Positions 1-10,400 of a stretch of 64,000 nt of DNA are shown in pieces. This DNA is from Aplectana chamaeleonis (Eukaryota; Nematoda; Chromadorea; Rhabditida; Cosmocercidae), in assembly GCA_029168955.1 (NCBI GenBank), contig JAPDOI010000009.1, positions 4,018,501 to 4,082,500 of the forward strand, read 5' to 3'. Numbering within the stretch: position 1 is the first letter of the stretch; every line of letters starts with the position of its first letter. Made by a program: the position numbers and the translations under genes. The notes below the pieces were generated by a model. It was not told where the DNA came from. It saw only the letters and a list, made by a program, of their open reading frames with translations, and did not search any database.

Positions 1-1150
1 GCGTTTATCCCGGACTAACTAAAGAAAAAAAAGAAAAAAAAGAACCGGAGTAGATTCCAAGATTGGAAAAATCCAATTATCTGATTATTCGAATATTCGA
101 AGTGCCCATGTGTCCATAATTAATTGCATATAATTTCATACAAAATACGTGAATTTGAATCTACTTATTCCGATGTTTTTGAGTAATTCATGCTTTTTCA
201 TGGCATACGTAGTACACGCTTCTATTTCATTTTACCTTTCCCCGAAGTTATGAAAAGGTACAGTTGTCCAAAGAAATTTGACGCTCTACATTCTGGTTTA
301 TTGAAAAATAAGAATCAGTTGCTTTCTGGCAACTTATAGCCGCTAGACTAATTTTCTGCATTTTCGCCATTTTTTTTTCAAATTTTTCGCCAAGATAACT
401 ATTCAATAACAGTGTCCACACAGTCCCAATTGAACTTCTTTACTAGAGAAGAGAAATCAGTGATAGTTGTCCTGACGATTTTTAAGATAAATCAATGTAT
501 GAATGAGTCGCGGAAATGTTGCCGGAATGAGTCAGATTTTCGCTCTCTGGGATGCTCGCCGTCGTGGTCGTCTCGGAATTTTTTCTCTGTTCTAAGCCTG
601 GGGACGTCATAGTGCTGATGGACCGGAAAGCCAACTGGCGACCGGTTGTTCTGGAGAGGAGAGAGGCGCGCAGGCTAGGAGCACCCACAATCACCAGCGC
701 ACGGCAATCAGGAGAGACGTCCAGGGACCACAATTAAAATCAGATCAAATTTTTTTTCTCGATTTTTTTGGTTAGAGGTAGTCTCCAATGGGGCTGTCAC
801 CATAATTTTGCACCGCAGTATGATTGAAGCTGAAATTTCTACTTTCTACCGAAAAACATTATTCCAAATTGTTCAGTCCGAGTTGGATAGAGGTCTCGAT
901 TTCAGTTCGGGGAGGATTGACCGAGAGAGAACACACGGCTAGACTGTGAGATAGCATCGAACCACTACGGGTCTTCGACATTTGTTTTGCCCGGTTCGGT
1001 TTAGATCCTTCCCTTGCAACAAGGTCGTCGTCTGGTCCTTAGGACCACCTTAAATTCCAGCCGGTCCGGGTCATGGAAAAACATTTATTTTCTCTGAAAT
1101 CGTATATATAGATGTAATACTATTATAAGCGATTTGGTAACTTGCGTGTG
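1..1150. other. Repeat-rich intergenic DNA, no gene seen
   Basis: AT-rich non-coding DNA. No exon-like reading frame with plausible splice sites was found. About 900-1085 is a dispersed repeat, recognisable again at about 21885-22050; both copies contain TTCCCTTGCAACAAGGTCGTC. The stretch around 60-110 carries the ATTCGAATATTCG motif that recurs elsewhere in the window. Confidence 0.5.
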
Positions 1151-1194
1151 AAAGTTTACTTTGCGTCCTCGCATCTTTCGTTTTTCTCGTTAGC

Positions 1195-2345
1195 ATCAAC
1201 GAATAAGGGTGAGATGTTTTGAACCTGCCTTACAAGGGAACTACTATAAGTCATACTAACCATTCCAAATAAAGTGTACTTTACTAGAACCGTTTTCGGA
1301 CGTAAAGTCCGAATATGCCCATCGCAGCTGCCTAGAAGCATTCTGAAAGGAGTTATGAGCGTTTTAAAGCTTCGCGGGAAGGTAGGGGATTTTTAGGGTG
1401 TTCCCATGGAATTTTTAGGGTGTTTTTATTTTTTTCGCGGATTTTGCTAAAACATGTACATGAGAATAATCTGGGGCGCTGAACACGAATCTATGGTTTG
1501 CTTGTCGAAATTTTAAAGTTTACTGTACGTAACGGTAGGTAACATGACATTCTGGAGGCAAAACCTACCTTAATAATTCGAAAATCGACAAAAGGACATC
1601 GGATTCGCATTCAGCACGCCATATATGTAACCCCCACATAGAAACTTTGAGACAAATCTGTGGCATTGACCAAACTACCGTGTACCCACCGTAGTCTACC
1701 GTAAGCTGTCAAAAATCGATAAACTGACATCAGATTCGTGTTGAGCACTTCAAACAACCTCCAGAAGAACCATTTGAGCCACATCTGTCGTCACATTCCA
1801 AGTCGATTTTGCCGTCAAATTTTTCTGCCGGTGGGAAGCTTTGAACAAATTTAGTCGAAAACTTTGGAAAAACGACGAATGAACCTCAGATTCGTGATCA
1901 GCACCCCAAATAACCCCCCAGGGCGAATTTTAGGTCAAATCTGGAATATTTTTAATATGCGCTTCTAGAGCCCTCTGAAGCCCTCTAATTGGTTGAAATA
2001 AACTCTAATCGAAAATCCGTACAAGTCCAAAACGCTGTCAGTCTGCGCAAAGTTTGGAAAATGTTCCCTCACCCAAACTTTGCCTAGGGGGGTATTTTTC
2101 GGCGCTGAACGCGATTATGAGGTCCTTTTCCGGATTTTCGTAGAAATAATGCGCTTTTCTGGGGGTACAATAGGTACGAAAATCAGAGAAAAAACGTCTA
2201 TAACTTCTTTCAGAGTGGGTCTAGGCAGCTGCTATGAGCATTTTCGGACTTTTGGTCCGAAATTAGTTCTAGAAAAGTGCATTTCATTTGGAATGGTTAC
2301 TATGACTTATAGTGGTTCCCTTGTTAGATGAGATTCGAGAAGGAA
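1195..2345. repeat. Inverted-repeat element, about 1.15 kb
   Basis: About 1195-1370 is an imperfect reverse complement of about 2190-2345. The left arm reads CATTCCAAATAAAGTG and the right arm CATTTCATTTGGAATG, and both contain the sequence GGCAGCTG near TCCGAA. The interior (1440-2080) carries repeated phrases such as AAATCGAYAAA and CTACCGT that also appear around 51.85-52.05, 53.67-53.73 and 63.78-64.0 kb, so it belongs to a dispersed non-coding family. Coordinates are approximate and no transposase frame is seen. Confidence 0.5.
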
Positions 2346-2582
2346 TGTCAGGACTTTCGAAAAGTATCTCCGGGGATTGATTTTTTGAATTTTGGTGAAA
2401 TCAATAGGTAACACTACCTATGGTCTGTCTGATTCTCCAAGAAGCCGCAACGCAGCTATTCTCTCTTTATCTTGAAAGGGGAGCGGATGTTTTTCCATTT
2501 CAACCATTGTATTTACTCGAAAACAACGGCTCATTTTTTAGTGATAGAGATATCATAGCAGCGTTGCGGATTCCCAAAATTA

Positions 2583-2860
2583 CTGTGATTCTCTGGGCCA
2601 AATTCCGGTCCGCAATTGCGTCTCGACACGCTTTGCGACCGCACGCGCTTGAGTCAGTCGAGTTTCCAGCGCCAAAGTCGTTTCGATGTGGCTTTTTTTA
2701 CAGTTTTCTCCAATTTTATTTAGTTTCCAGTTTTCAAAACCCACCTAGAGTCGACAGATCGGCGGCTGCGGCGCTGGAAACTCTTCCGACTCGGAAGCGT
2801 GCGGCCGCAAAGCGTGTCGAGACTCAATTGCGGACTGGAATTTGGCCCAGACAAGCACAG
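2583..2860. mobile_element. TA-flanked palindromic MITE, family A copy 1
   Basis: Long terminal inverted repeats of about 60 bp: CTGTGATTCTCTGGGCCAAA at the left mirrored by GGCCCAGACAAGCACAG at the right. TA precedes the left end; the right flank is CA (mutated). Three more copies lie at 13751-14030, 50184-50454 and 63063-63339. The TA target and absence of coding capacity suggest a Tc1/mariner-type non-autonomous element. The apparent open frames here are by-products of the palindrome. Confidence 0.8.
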
Positions 2861-3144
2861 CATGCAGGATATGAACAATATGATCTATACCGAAATTAAA
2901 TACTAGCATTGAGAAGCCGTAGTGGGTTTCAATTGAAATAGTTTCATAATTACACTGCGTGTTGAGTACATTCAGACTCGCGTAAAATTTTCGTTTTTCA
3001 CAGCATACATAATTGAAGTTTTTTTTTCGGCAAATTTCATAACTGCGTTTTTGTAATCCAAGGCCGAAGTTTACTAACAAATAAAGATTGTTTATGTGCT
3101 TCGACTGGCTTGATTACGTGGAACTGACCCATTCTACACAGTTC

Positions 3145-3577
3145 ATTTCAGTGCCTCTATCCCGGCCGGAGGGCGGCCTAAGATCGCCAGTTATTCTGAA
3201 TCGTCCACAATCAACGCAACGGCGACCTTTCCGGTGGGGCACACAGCTGTGCCACTGCTATCATGGACTCCTTTGTACGTTGATATCTAATTTCGTTCGC
3301 CTCATGTATTGATTCATGCATCCATGTTTCGCCGATTTTTCAGGCAGTTTAAGGTGATATATTCATATTTACAAGATTCGATTATATGTTTCAGAGGTTA
3401 GCGTTTTGACACAGCCGAGAAATACACGTACGCACCAGATTTCCTGTTTTGACGTGTTGGAACAACATCTTACAGCAGTAGAACTCAACAAACCTGTCAA
3501 AACATGCGAGAAACAGTGAACGTGTTGAAATTCGAGTAATACGCCGCGGTGGCAAAACGCTAACATTTAAAACTTAC
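3145..3577. repeat. Dispersed repeat with hairpin MITE at its right end
   Basis: About 430 bp that recurs at about 24413-24843. Both begin with a CCGGA-rich segment followed by TTCTGAATCGTCCACAATCA. The right part (about 3398-3566) is a hairpin: GGTTAGCGTTTTGACAC on the left is mirrored by GTGGCAAAACGCTAAC on the right, consistent with a small non-autonomous DNA transposon. No coding frame is supported. Confidence 0.6.
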
Positions 3578-4220
3578 ATTCGACGAATTATTAATGAGTT
3601 CGCGGAAAATTATGCGAGACTCGCCTACTTCAAATGGACTCTTTACCAACTACTCTGAGAATTACCCCGGAATTATGTCTGTTTCGTAACCAAAATTAGA
3701 GTAAATAGCGAATTGCCACAGCCGTGAAATGACGTCTTTTTAACATGTTTGGTAAAACATAACATGTTCTGACAAGATTATAAATTCTAGTTATTAGGAA
3801 ATAGCCGCCACGGTAACATTCTTGTGTTTCAACCCGCTCTCAACCGATTGTATGTATGACAGGTTCGCTATGGCTTCCAAGTATGCGACCGGATATCCAT
3901 ATCCGAAACTTGATCCTACTCGAATTTTAAATATTCTGATCGACTTCAAGCCCCATTTGACAAAAAAAGTAAATAAACAAAACATATAAAGTATAGAAGA
4001 TCAGGAATCGGTTAATCCGAATATCCGACCGCACAAAAAAAATTACCAGGCAAAAAAATTCAAATTTCAAATAAATTTGAGATTATTTTGAAATTTCGCG
4101 ATCGTGAAAAGCCGGAGATAAAAAAAAACATAAAAACGCAAAAGCAAAAAAAACAGAAAATCTCCTATGCGGGAAGTGTTATGATTCCACACTCAATTTT
4201 ACTGTGCTAGGGGGGCTTTT

Positions 4221-4439
4221 CTCAGACGATTCTCGGCCCCGAGCCGCACCGAACAGGAATCGGAGCCGCCTGACAGATCGGCTTGTTCTCCTGATCTCCG
4301 AGCTACTGCTGTTGCTGTTGGGGCCAACCGGAGCAGCCCGGACAGCAACAGCAGTGGCCTGGACAGCTTCAGAAGCCGACTCGCAGATTGGGAACACGAG
4401 CCGAACTGTTAGGCGGCTCGGGGCGAATAGTCGCCTGAG
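4221..4439. mobile_element. Palindromic MITE, family B copy 1
   Basis: Terminal inverted repeats CTCAGACGATTCTCGGCCCC and GGGGCGAATAGTCGCCTGAG enclose repeats of CAACAGCAGTGGCC with their reverse complements. Related copies are at about 60026-60265 and 61706-61945. Overlapping open frames on both strands come from the palindrome. The target-site duplication is unclear. Confidence 0.75.
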
Positions 4440-4441
4440 TA

Positions 4442-4556
4442 GGGTTCCACCGCGGCGCAGCGCGATTTCATGATTCATACGCGGATCGACGAGCGGCGCG
4501 TTATCGATCGATACCTACAGAAAACATTAAATCGCGCCGCGCTGCGATGGTACTCT
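4442..4556. repeat. Short GC-rich inverted repeat
   Basis: GGTTCCACCGCGGCGCAGCG near 4442 is mirrored by CGCGCCGCGCTGCGATGGTA near 4534-4553, with a short spacer that contains ATCGATCGAT. This could form a hairpin adjoining family B copy 1. Confidence 0.55.
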
Positions 4557-4560
4557 AAAA

Positions 4561-5512
4561 CAGGGGTCGTATTCGCCAACAACCCGCCGAGGGTAGTCGA
4601 AGGGAAGCGGAAGGGATGATACCGCGCGCGGCAGAGGAACAGACCGACCCATCTTACACGCTGTAAGATGGAAATGAACGTATTGATCGATTACCCTTCG
4701 AATTCCCGTGGACTTCCCTTCGAGAATATTGTGTAATTTTCTATTTTTTGTTCGATTCTTTCACATTTTTAGACTTGTTTCTAGAAACAGAATATTGAAA
4801 ACTAATTTCCTTTGCTGCAGAACAATAGTATAGCATGTTTTACTGGGTTTTATTCGTATTTCTAGTAACTCGGCGCTCTTAAAGCTCGTGTTCTGATTTT
4901 ATAACTTTATAATTCAAGTATTATGGACAGTGGCTCATCAAATGAGACTTCTTTTACCACAAATGGATCGGTCTTTCAAATTCAATATTCACATTTTAAA
5001 AAAATGAAACCTGGCAGAATAAAGATCGTTATTTCGCACACTGTTTATAATACTTGGACATAAAGATGAGAGCCCACAGCTCTCTGGATGATTAAGATGT
5101 GGCATAAATCGCTCTTCAATTTTTTTTCGGTAAAATTTCAATGAAACGTGCGAAAAAAAAACAGCAAAAAATGAATATTCACAGTCAAAAATGTATAATT
5201 GTAACGAAAAAAAGGATCTGAGTAACCAATGAAAAGGAAACAAAAGACAGAATCGCACGGAAATTGAGAAAATGAGGGTTTAAGAAATCAAAATGAATGA
5301 ATCTAACGTCTCTTCCGTGCAATTTGCAATAAATTTCGTCGCGATGCGGCCAATTTTCCCGAGAAGCGATGCAAAAACTTCCGGCGGTCGCGAGGGAAGC
5401 CAAGGGAGGCGAGAGGTAGCCGTGGAGCGCGCGTTTTGTACTGAAATTTCAATTCACTTACCCTTCGACTACCCGGCGGGTACCCGGCGGGTTATTGGCG
5501 AATACGACCCCA
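4561..5512. mobile_element. Possible DNA transposon remnant with CAGGGGTCG ends
   Basis: CAGGGGTCGTATTCGCCAA at 4561 is mirrored by TTGGCGAATACGACCCCAG ending about 5512, and the repeat continues inward through CCGCCG and a GTAGTCGAAGGG-type segment. The CAGGG terminus resembles hAT-superfamily ends (family knowledge), but no convincing 8-bp target duplication is visible and there is no transposase. A non-autonomous derivative is the simplest reading. Confidence 0.5.
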
Positions 5513-5987
5513 GGCCTAATGGTCGCGTGGCGGTCATCATCGGCTAGCCAACGAGGGGAGGGATATTAGCCGCATTTAGCGCTGCTTATTTGCTCCGAGA
5601 TATCCTATTGGATACCTGAAGCTCAAGTCGATGCGAAAATTCCATTTAAAAGCAAAGTTCGCGATAAGAACAAATTTTGAGCTTTCTTCATGAGAAAGTA
5701 GATTTGGTCATCACAAAAGTCTAAATAAGTGAAAAAACTCGGGAATTCGGGGGAGAACGCTAGAAAAGAAGGTATAAGGGCCTATTACCGGTGTCGGCCA
5801 GCCTCCTAATTGACGAGATTTCCATTGATACTCTCTTATACATCTTTTATTTTTCTGTTAAAATGGTCAGTAGTTTTAAGAAATTCTCAGAATTTACTTT
5901 AGAAGAAAATAGAAGACGGCAAAATAGGCCTTTCTAAAGAATCTCGTTACTTGGGTTGGGAGGACACCAAGCAATAACTTGTTCTAA

Positions 5988-6475
5988 AAGGCAGTGTTCA
6001 CGATGAAAGTCGTTTTTCTGTGTTTTTCCGCCTATCTTGAAAACGGTCCCATGCTGATTTCAACGATGTCCCTGAAATCGTGGAAGACCTTCAGGGAACG
6101 GAGTTATGGTCCCTCAAATATTGAGCTAAGGAAACATGGTGGACGAGTTGTCCGAGGCTTGTAACTTCCGTCTTTTGAAGCCGGTGTATGCGAGCTGACC
6201 TGAGTAAAGAGAGAAGTTGGGGATGAAGGGAAGAACGGGGCTATTGATAGGAAACCATCGCTCATCTCACAATCTCGAGCATTCATTTGTTCACGTCGGT
6301 GGGCGTGGAATGTGCATCTGGGGTGTGACGAGCCGACGATTGTCCAACTTTGAGGCCGTAGAGGACCGTTCCGAGCTCATTTTTCTTAGTTTCTTCAACG
6401 TTAGGGTTGCGCTAGGCACCGCGGCTGCCTATCTCCACCAAAAAATCAGACATGGTTTTTATCGTGGACACTGCC
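5988..6475. mobile_element. TTAA-type MITE, AAGGCAGTGTTCACGAT ends
   Basis: AAGGCAGTGTTCACGATG at the left is mirrored by ATCGTGGACACTGCCT at the right. The right flank is TTAA and the left flank CTAA (probably mutated TTAA), as expected for a piggyBac-like target preference. It lies back to back with a second TTAA element and shares the TTAA at 6476-6479. Related ends occur at 14224, 21400 and 57384. Confidence 0.65.
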
Positions 6476-6479
6476 TTTA

Positions 6480-6879
6480 AAGGCAAGGTCCGGTCAGATT
6501 TTGACACCGCCAAAATTTGGGTTAGATAGATTGGGCTGGTCTAGCTGGACACCGTCCAAAATTTTCGCAAACTCATAGTCCGTATTTCTGGATAAAACAG
6601 CCTGAAAGTCAGGGATTACGGTATTCTCAGCATGATAATCATGGCTGGAATGACCGATAATTACACAGCACTTTTGAAGAATGCGTGGACAACCGCTAAA
6701 ATATGGACGATAGCCACACTTTTCTGATTTTTCCGGATCATCGGCTAACGGAAATGGCTGAAATAACTTGAAGAAGACCAGTTTCAACGCAGTTTTCGCA
6801 TGTTCCTTCGGACTACCTGTACCATAAGCACAGATTCAGCGGAAAATCTCAGAATCGAAATTTTGCCCGGACCCTGCCT
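6480..6879. mobile_element. TTAA-flanked MITE, AAGGCAAGGTCCGG ends
   Basis: Terminal inverted repeats AAGGCAAGGTCCGGTCAG and TTGCCCGGACCCTGCCT, flanked by TTAA on both sides (6476-6479 and 6880-6883). No coding capacity. The ends resemble, but are not the same as, the neighbouring element. Confidence 0.7.
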
Positions 6880-6899
6880 TTAAGGGTTTTTTGTCTAAT

Positions 6900-7445
6900 T
6901 TTTTTTTTCGGTATAGCTGCCGAAGGCTTTCGATAGAAGCACGAGTCTGTTCGGCTGTCTGCAACAGTGGGTGGACTGCAGCACACGATTTTCACCCACT
7001 TTCTGACCGTTTTTTACCGATATTTTTTTATTCCTGATACGGAAAGGGCCGAAAGCTCAGGATTCTGCGGAAAAACTGGCATTTGGATACGACCCGCTAG
7101 GCGGAAAAATGCGGCCAAAATTTTGTCGGGCAGTATCCAGTGCCTAATCCAGTGTGATTTCGGCCTTAGGACGAATTTGTACAGTGTAACTAAAACTTTT
7201 GCTGTGCAAAGTTTGCAGGGAAACCGGTTACGGCTTGATAAGCGCAAACCGTAGCCATATCAAACATTCGTAGTGAACAACTTGGATACGTGGTCAGTTT
7301 TTCCTTGTTCTCTGCCCATTAGCAACTGAGCGCTGGTTGCTAGGCTCGCGTGCGGTGTGGTGCCTGCGTATGAATGCAAACTGGACCTGACAGCCAACCA
7401 TCAACAGACGGTTTAGCTGACTGGTAATCGCCCAATTCACCCAAA
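6900..7445. other. Upstream region of hydrolase gene A
   Basis: About 550 bp without recognisable coding exons between the MITE pair and the proposed start codon of gene A at 7446. It presumably contains the promoter and 5' UTR, but no core element or spliced-leader acceptor can be assigned with confidence. Confidence 0.35.
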
Positions 7446-10400
7446 ATGGTCGGCGGTGCACCGGAGGCTGTGGCTGTACAGGCAGATGATGTCCATGTAG
7501 GATAACTTATTTATTCATATAATTTTTTTCAATGTCTGATTAAGCATTTGTGCATTCTTGTTTGGTGCGCTGGAAAATATTGATTTTGATTTTCATGAAT
7601 TCTTATGGCCATGATGATTGGAAAAATTTAAATTGTTGTCATTTCAGCTTGATCGGCGCCATGCATATCAACGAGTTTCGAATCAACCGACGATTTTCAG
7701 CGATTCGAAAAATTCCATGACCGATGTGGGTTCACAGAAATTATTATTTTTTGCTTTGTCTCTTATTTAGTCAACTGTGTGCTTAAATTTCACTGTATTT
7801 CGAGTCTGCTATCCTCTCCTCACTTTCTCGTTTTTTTAAATTTTTTTTTCCATTTTGACAATTCTTTATTTCCCTTTGATGACTAGTCATTCTTTTTTTA
7901 GTGAATTATTATTTCTCATTTTATTCTTATTTATTTTTCATTCGACTGGCAAATTCATTCAAATAATTATCCAATTTTCTATTCCAGATAAGTACCTATG
8001 TGTTCAATCAGCTTTTCTTGTTTACTTAATTATATGTTCTTGATTAGTGAATCAATCAAAGTTACCTCCAGTCTTTTCTTTTCTAGAAATTCGCCAAATT
8101 AAATGAGTAAGAAGTCCTTCTTTTTGTTCTGAATTTTATCTATCCATTCAGTGTTTTGCTTTTTTTTTGCTGTTTTGTGGCAGTTTCTTTGAAACATCTT
8201 TTCTGTTCTATTTTCTCTGTTTTTTTGACCTGCATGGAATACTTTTTCTTTGTTAGACATTTGAAAAATTGATCCCTTTTTTCAACTTGATGATTGCAGA
8301 ATGACGTTTAAGAAATAAATAACAAATTGGACGAACAAAAAAATTAACATTTGAAAAAGTGTGTAAATAAATGAATAAGTAAATAAACAATTTGGTGATT
8401 TGTGGAAGAAAAAAATTGATAAACATAATCAATTGAATAAATATGTAGATAAATAATAAAGCCAGTAAATAAGTGAACAAATAAGTTCGTTAATGAATAA
8501 TCAAATAAATAAATAGGTAAATGAATGGAGATAAAATCGAATGATGAGATAAATTAATAATTAGATAAATGAGTGAATAAATAAATAAGTGAATAAGTGA
8601 ATAATTAAGTAAATGAAAAAAAAGCAGAAGCAGGTATACAGTTAAATAAATGAATACATAGAAGAAAGATTGAGTAAATTTGCAAACACTGAAAATAAAC
8701 ACTAGAGATGAATGGAAGTTTGATTCTATATGGCTTTTGGCTTTCTAATTTTTGATTTTAGTTTGCAAGGTAAGCCTCAAATAGCAGAAAATGATCGAAA
8801 ATGCTCGGAAAAATGAAAAAAAATCTAGTCACAATTTACAATTTTCGAATTTTTCAACTGAGCTATTTTGATTGAGAAAAGTTATGTACCTGATGGGAAA
8901 AAGATGATCTTCTTCTAAAGAAGTGTTGCTATAGAAAAACATGTTTGTCAAGCGGAATTCACTCATAATTTTTCCTGAAAAGTATTCGATTTTCGCAAAA
9001 ACTAGGTCATGTTGTTCTATTCTGGTCTGAAGAATATCTACAATACCCGCGCTAAGTTTTGTAAAAACGGGGAGCATCTGGCAAACTTGGCAAAAAAGCG
9101 TCCGATGCATGTAACCTTTTTGAATGTAGTCTTTTTCGATTTCTGAAAACACTATCATATTCACAGATCAAATTGCTACCTAACTACAGTTCACCTCCGC
9201 ACTGCCGTTCAGTCCGCAAAGTGCACGCTGATTGCGAAATCTAGCTGCGGCGCGGTTGCGAGCATCCTCGGACAAGGATGTGGGATCACCCGGGCGCTTT
9301 TCGCCTTTGGTGCTCAGGTGATCCCACCGTCCGGGTGATCCCACATCCCTGTCTGAGGATACTCGCAACCGCGCCGCAGCACGATTTCGCAATCAGCGTG
9401 CACTTTGCGGACTCAACGGCAGTGCGGAAGTGAACTGTATATGGCTTGTGTGCCGAAGTTCCCTAAAATCGCTTTGTTTTTGAAGGAAATAATTTTCGCG
9501 ATCGTTTGTGAAAAACGTCGCGCGCGGCGAAGTGCGGCGAAAGTTTGAGCATTATTTGTACAGGTAATAGAGGAGCAATCTTTATGTTTTCTTCATAAAT
9601 TAATCGCAGGGGAGAGAATCTCAAGGTTTATGTCGGTTGAATTTTCGGAATCCTCTAATTAGGAGTCCAGGGTTCTCGCAAAAATACTCCGACTTTTCTG
9701 GTAGTTCTCAAGCGTGTTTATTGAAGAATTTCGAAAATTCAACCAACACAAACCTTGAGATTCTCTCACCTGCACCTAATTTATGAAGAAAACATACAGA
9801 TTGCTCCTCTATTACTTGTACAAATACTGCTCAAAGTTTCGCCGCACTTCGCCGCGCGCGACGTTTTTGAAAAACGATTGCAAAAATTATTTCCTTCAAA
9901 AACAAAGCGATTTTATGGAACTTCGGTCTACAAGCCTTATAGTTCGGTAGCAATTTGATCTGTGAATATGATAGCGTTTTCAGAATTTAAAAAAGTCTTC
10001 ATTCAACAAAGTTACATGCATCGGACGCTTTTTTGCCAAGTTTGCCAGATGCTCCCCGTTTTCACAAAACTTAGCGCGGGTATTGTAAGGTGGTCAGGCA
10101 AGTGCGCTGGACGGTTCCGCTCCAAAAATCATTTACAAATATAAACAAGAACTAATTTATGAACTTTTTCTTGCAAGTCGTTCAGAAAATGGTTCGCCTT
10201 GGGGTTGATTTTAGTTACAATTATATTTAACTGTCAAAAAAAAATCAATACGCACTGCTTGGAAAGCTGGATGTGTTGGATGCGTTACAAAGTTTTAAAT
10301 AGAAATCAAAATTACGTAAATTATAATGTGGGTCAATTAATATTTGATTATTTATTTATTCATGCGTGGGGAACCACGCGGGAAACATGAAACACAAAAA

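Noticed and set aside
2420..2899. 159-codon plus-strand frame
   Set aside because: Most of it lies in a TA-flanked palindromic MITE and its frame is not conserved among the four copies.
4179..4478. Overlapping frames on both strands
   Set aside because: Mirror frames created by the family B palindrome.
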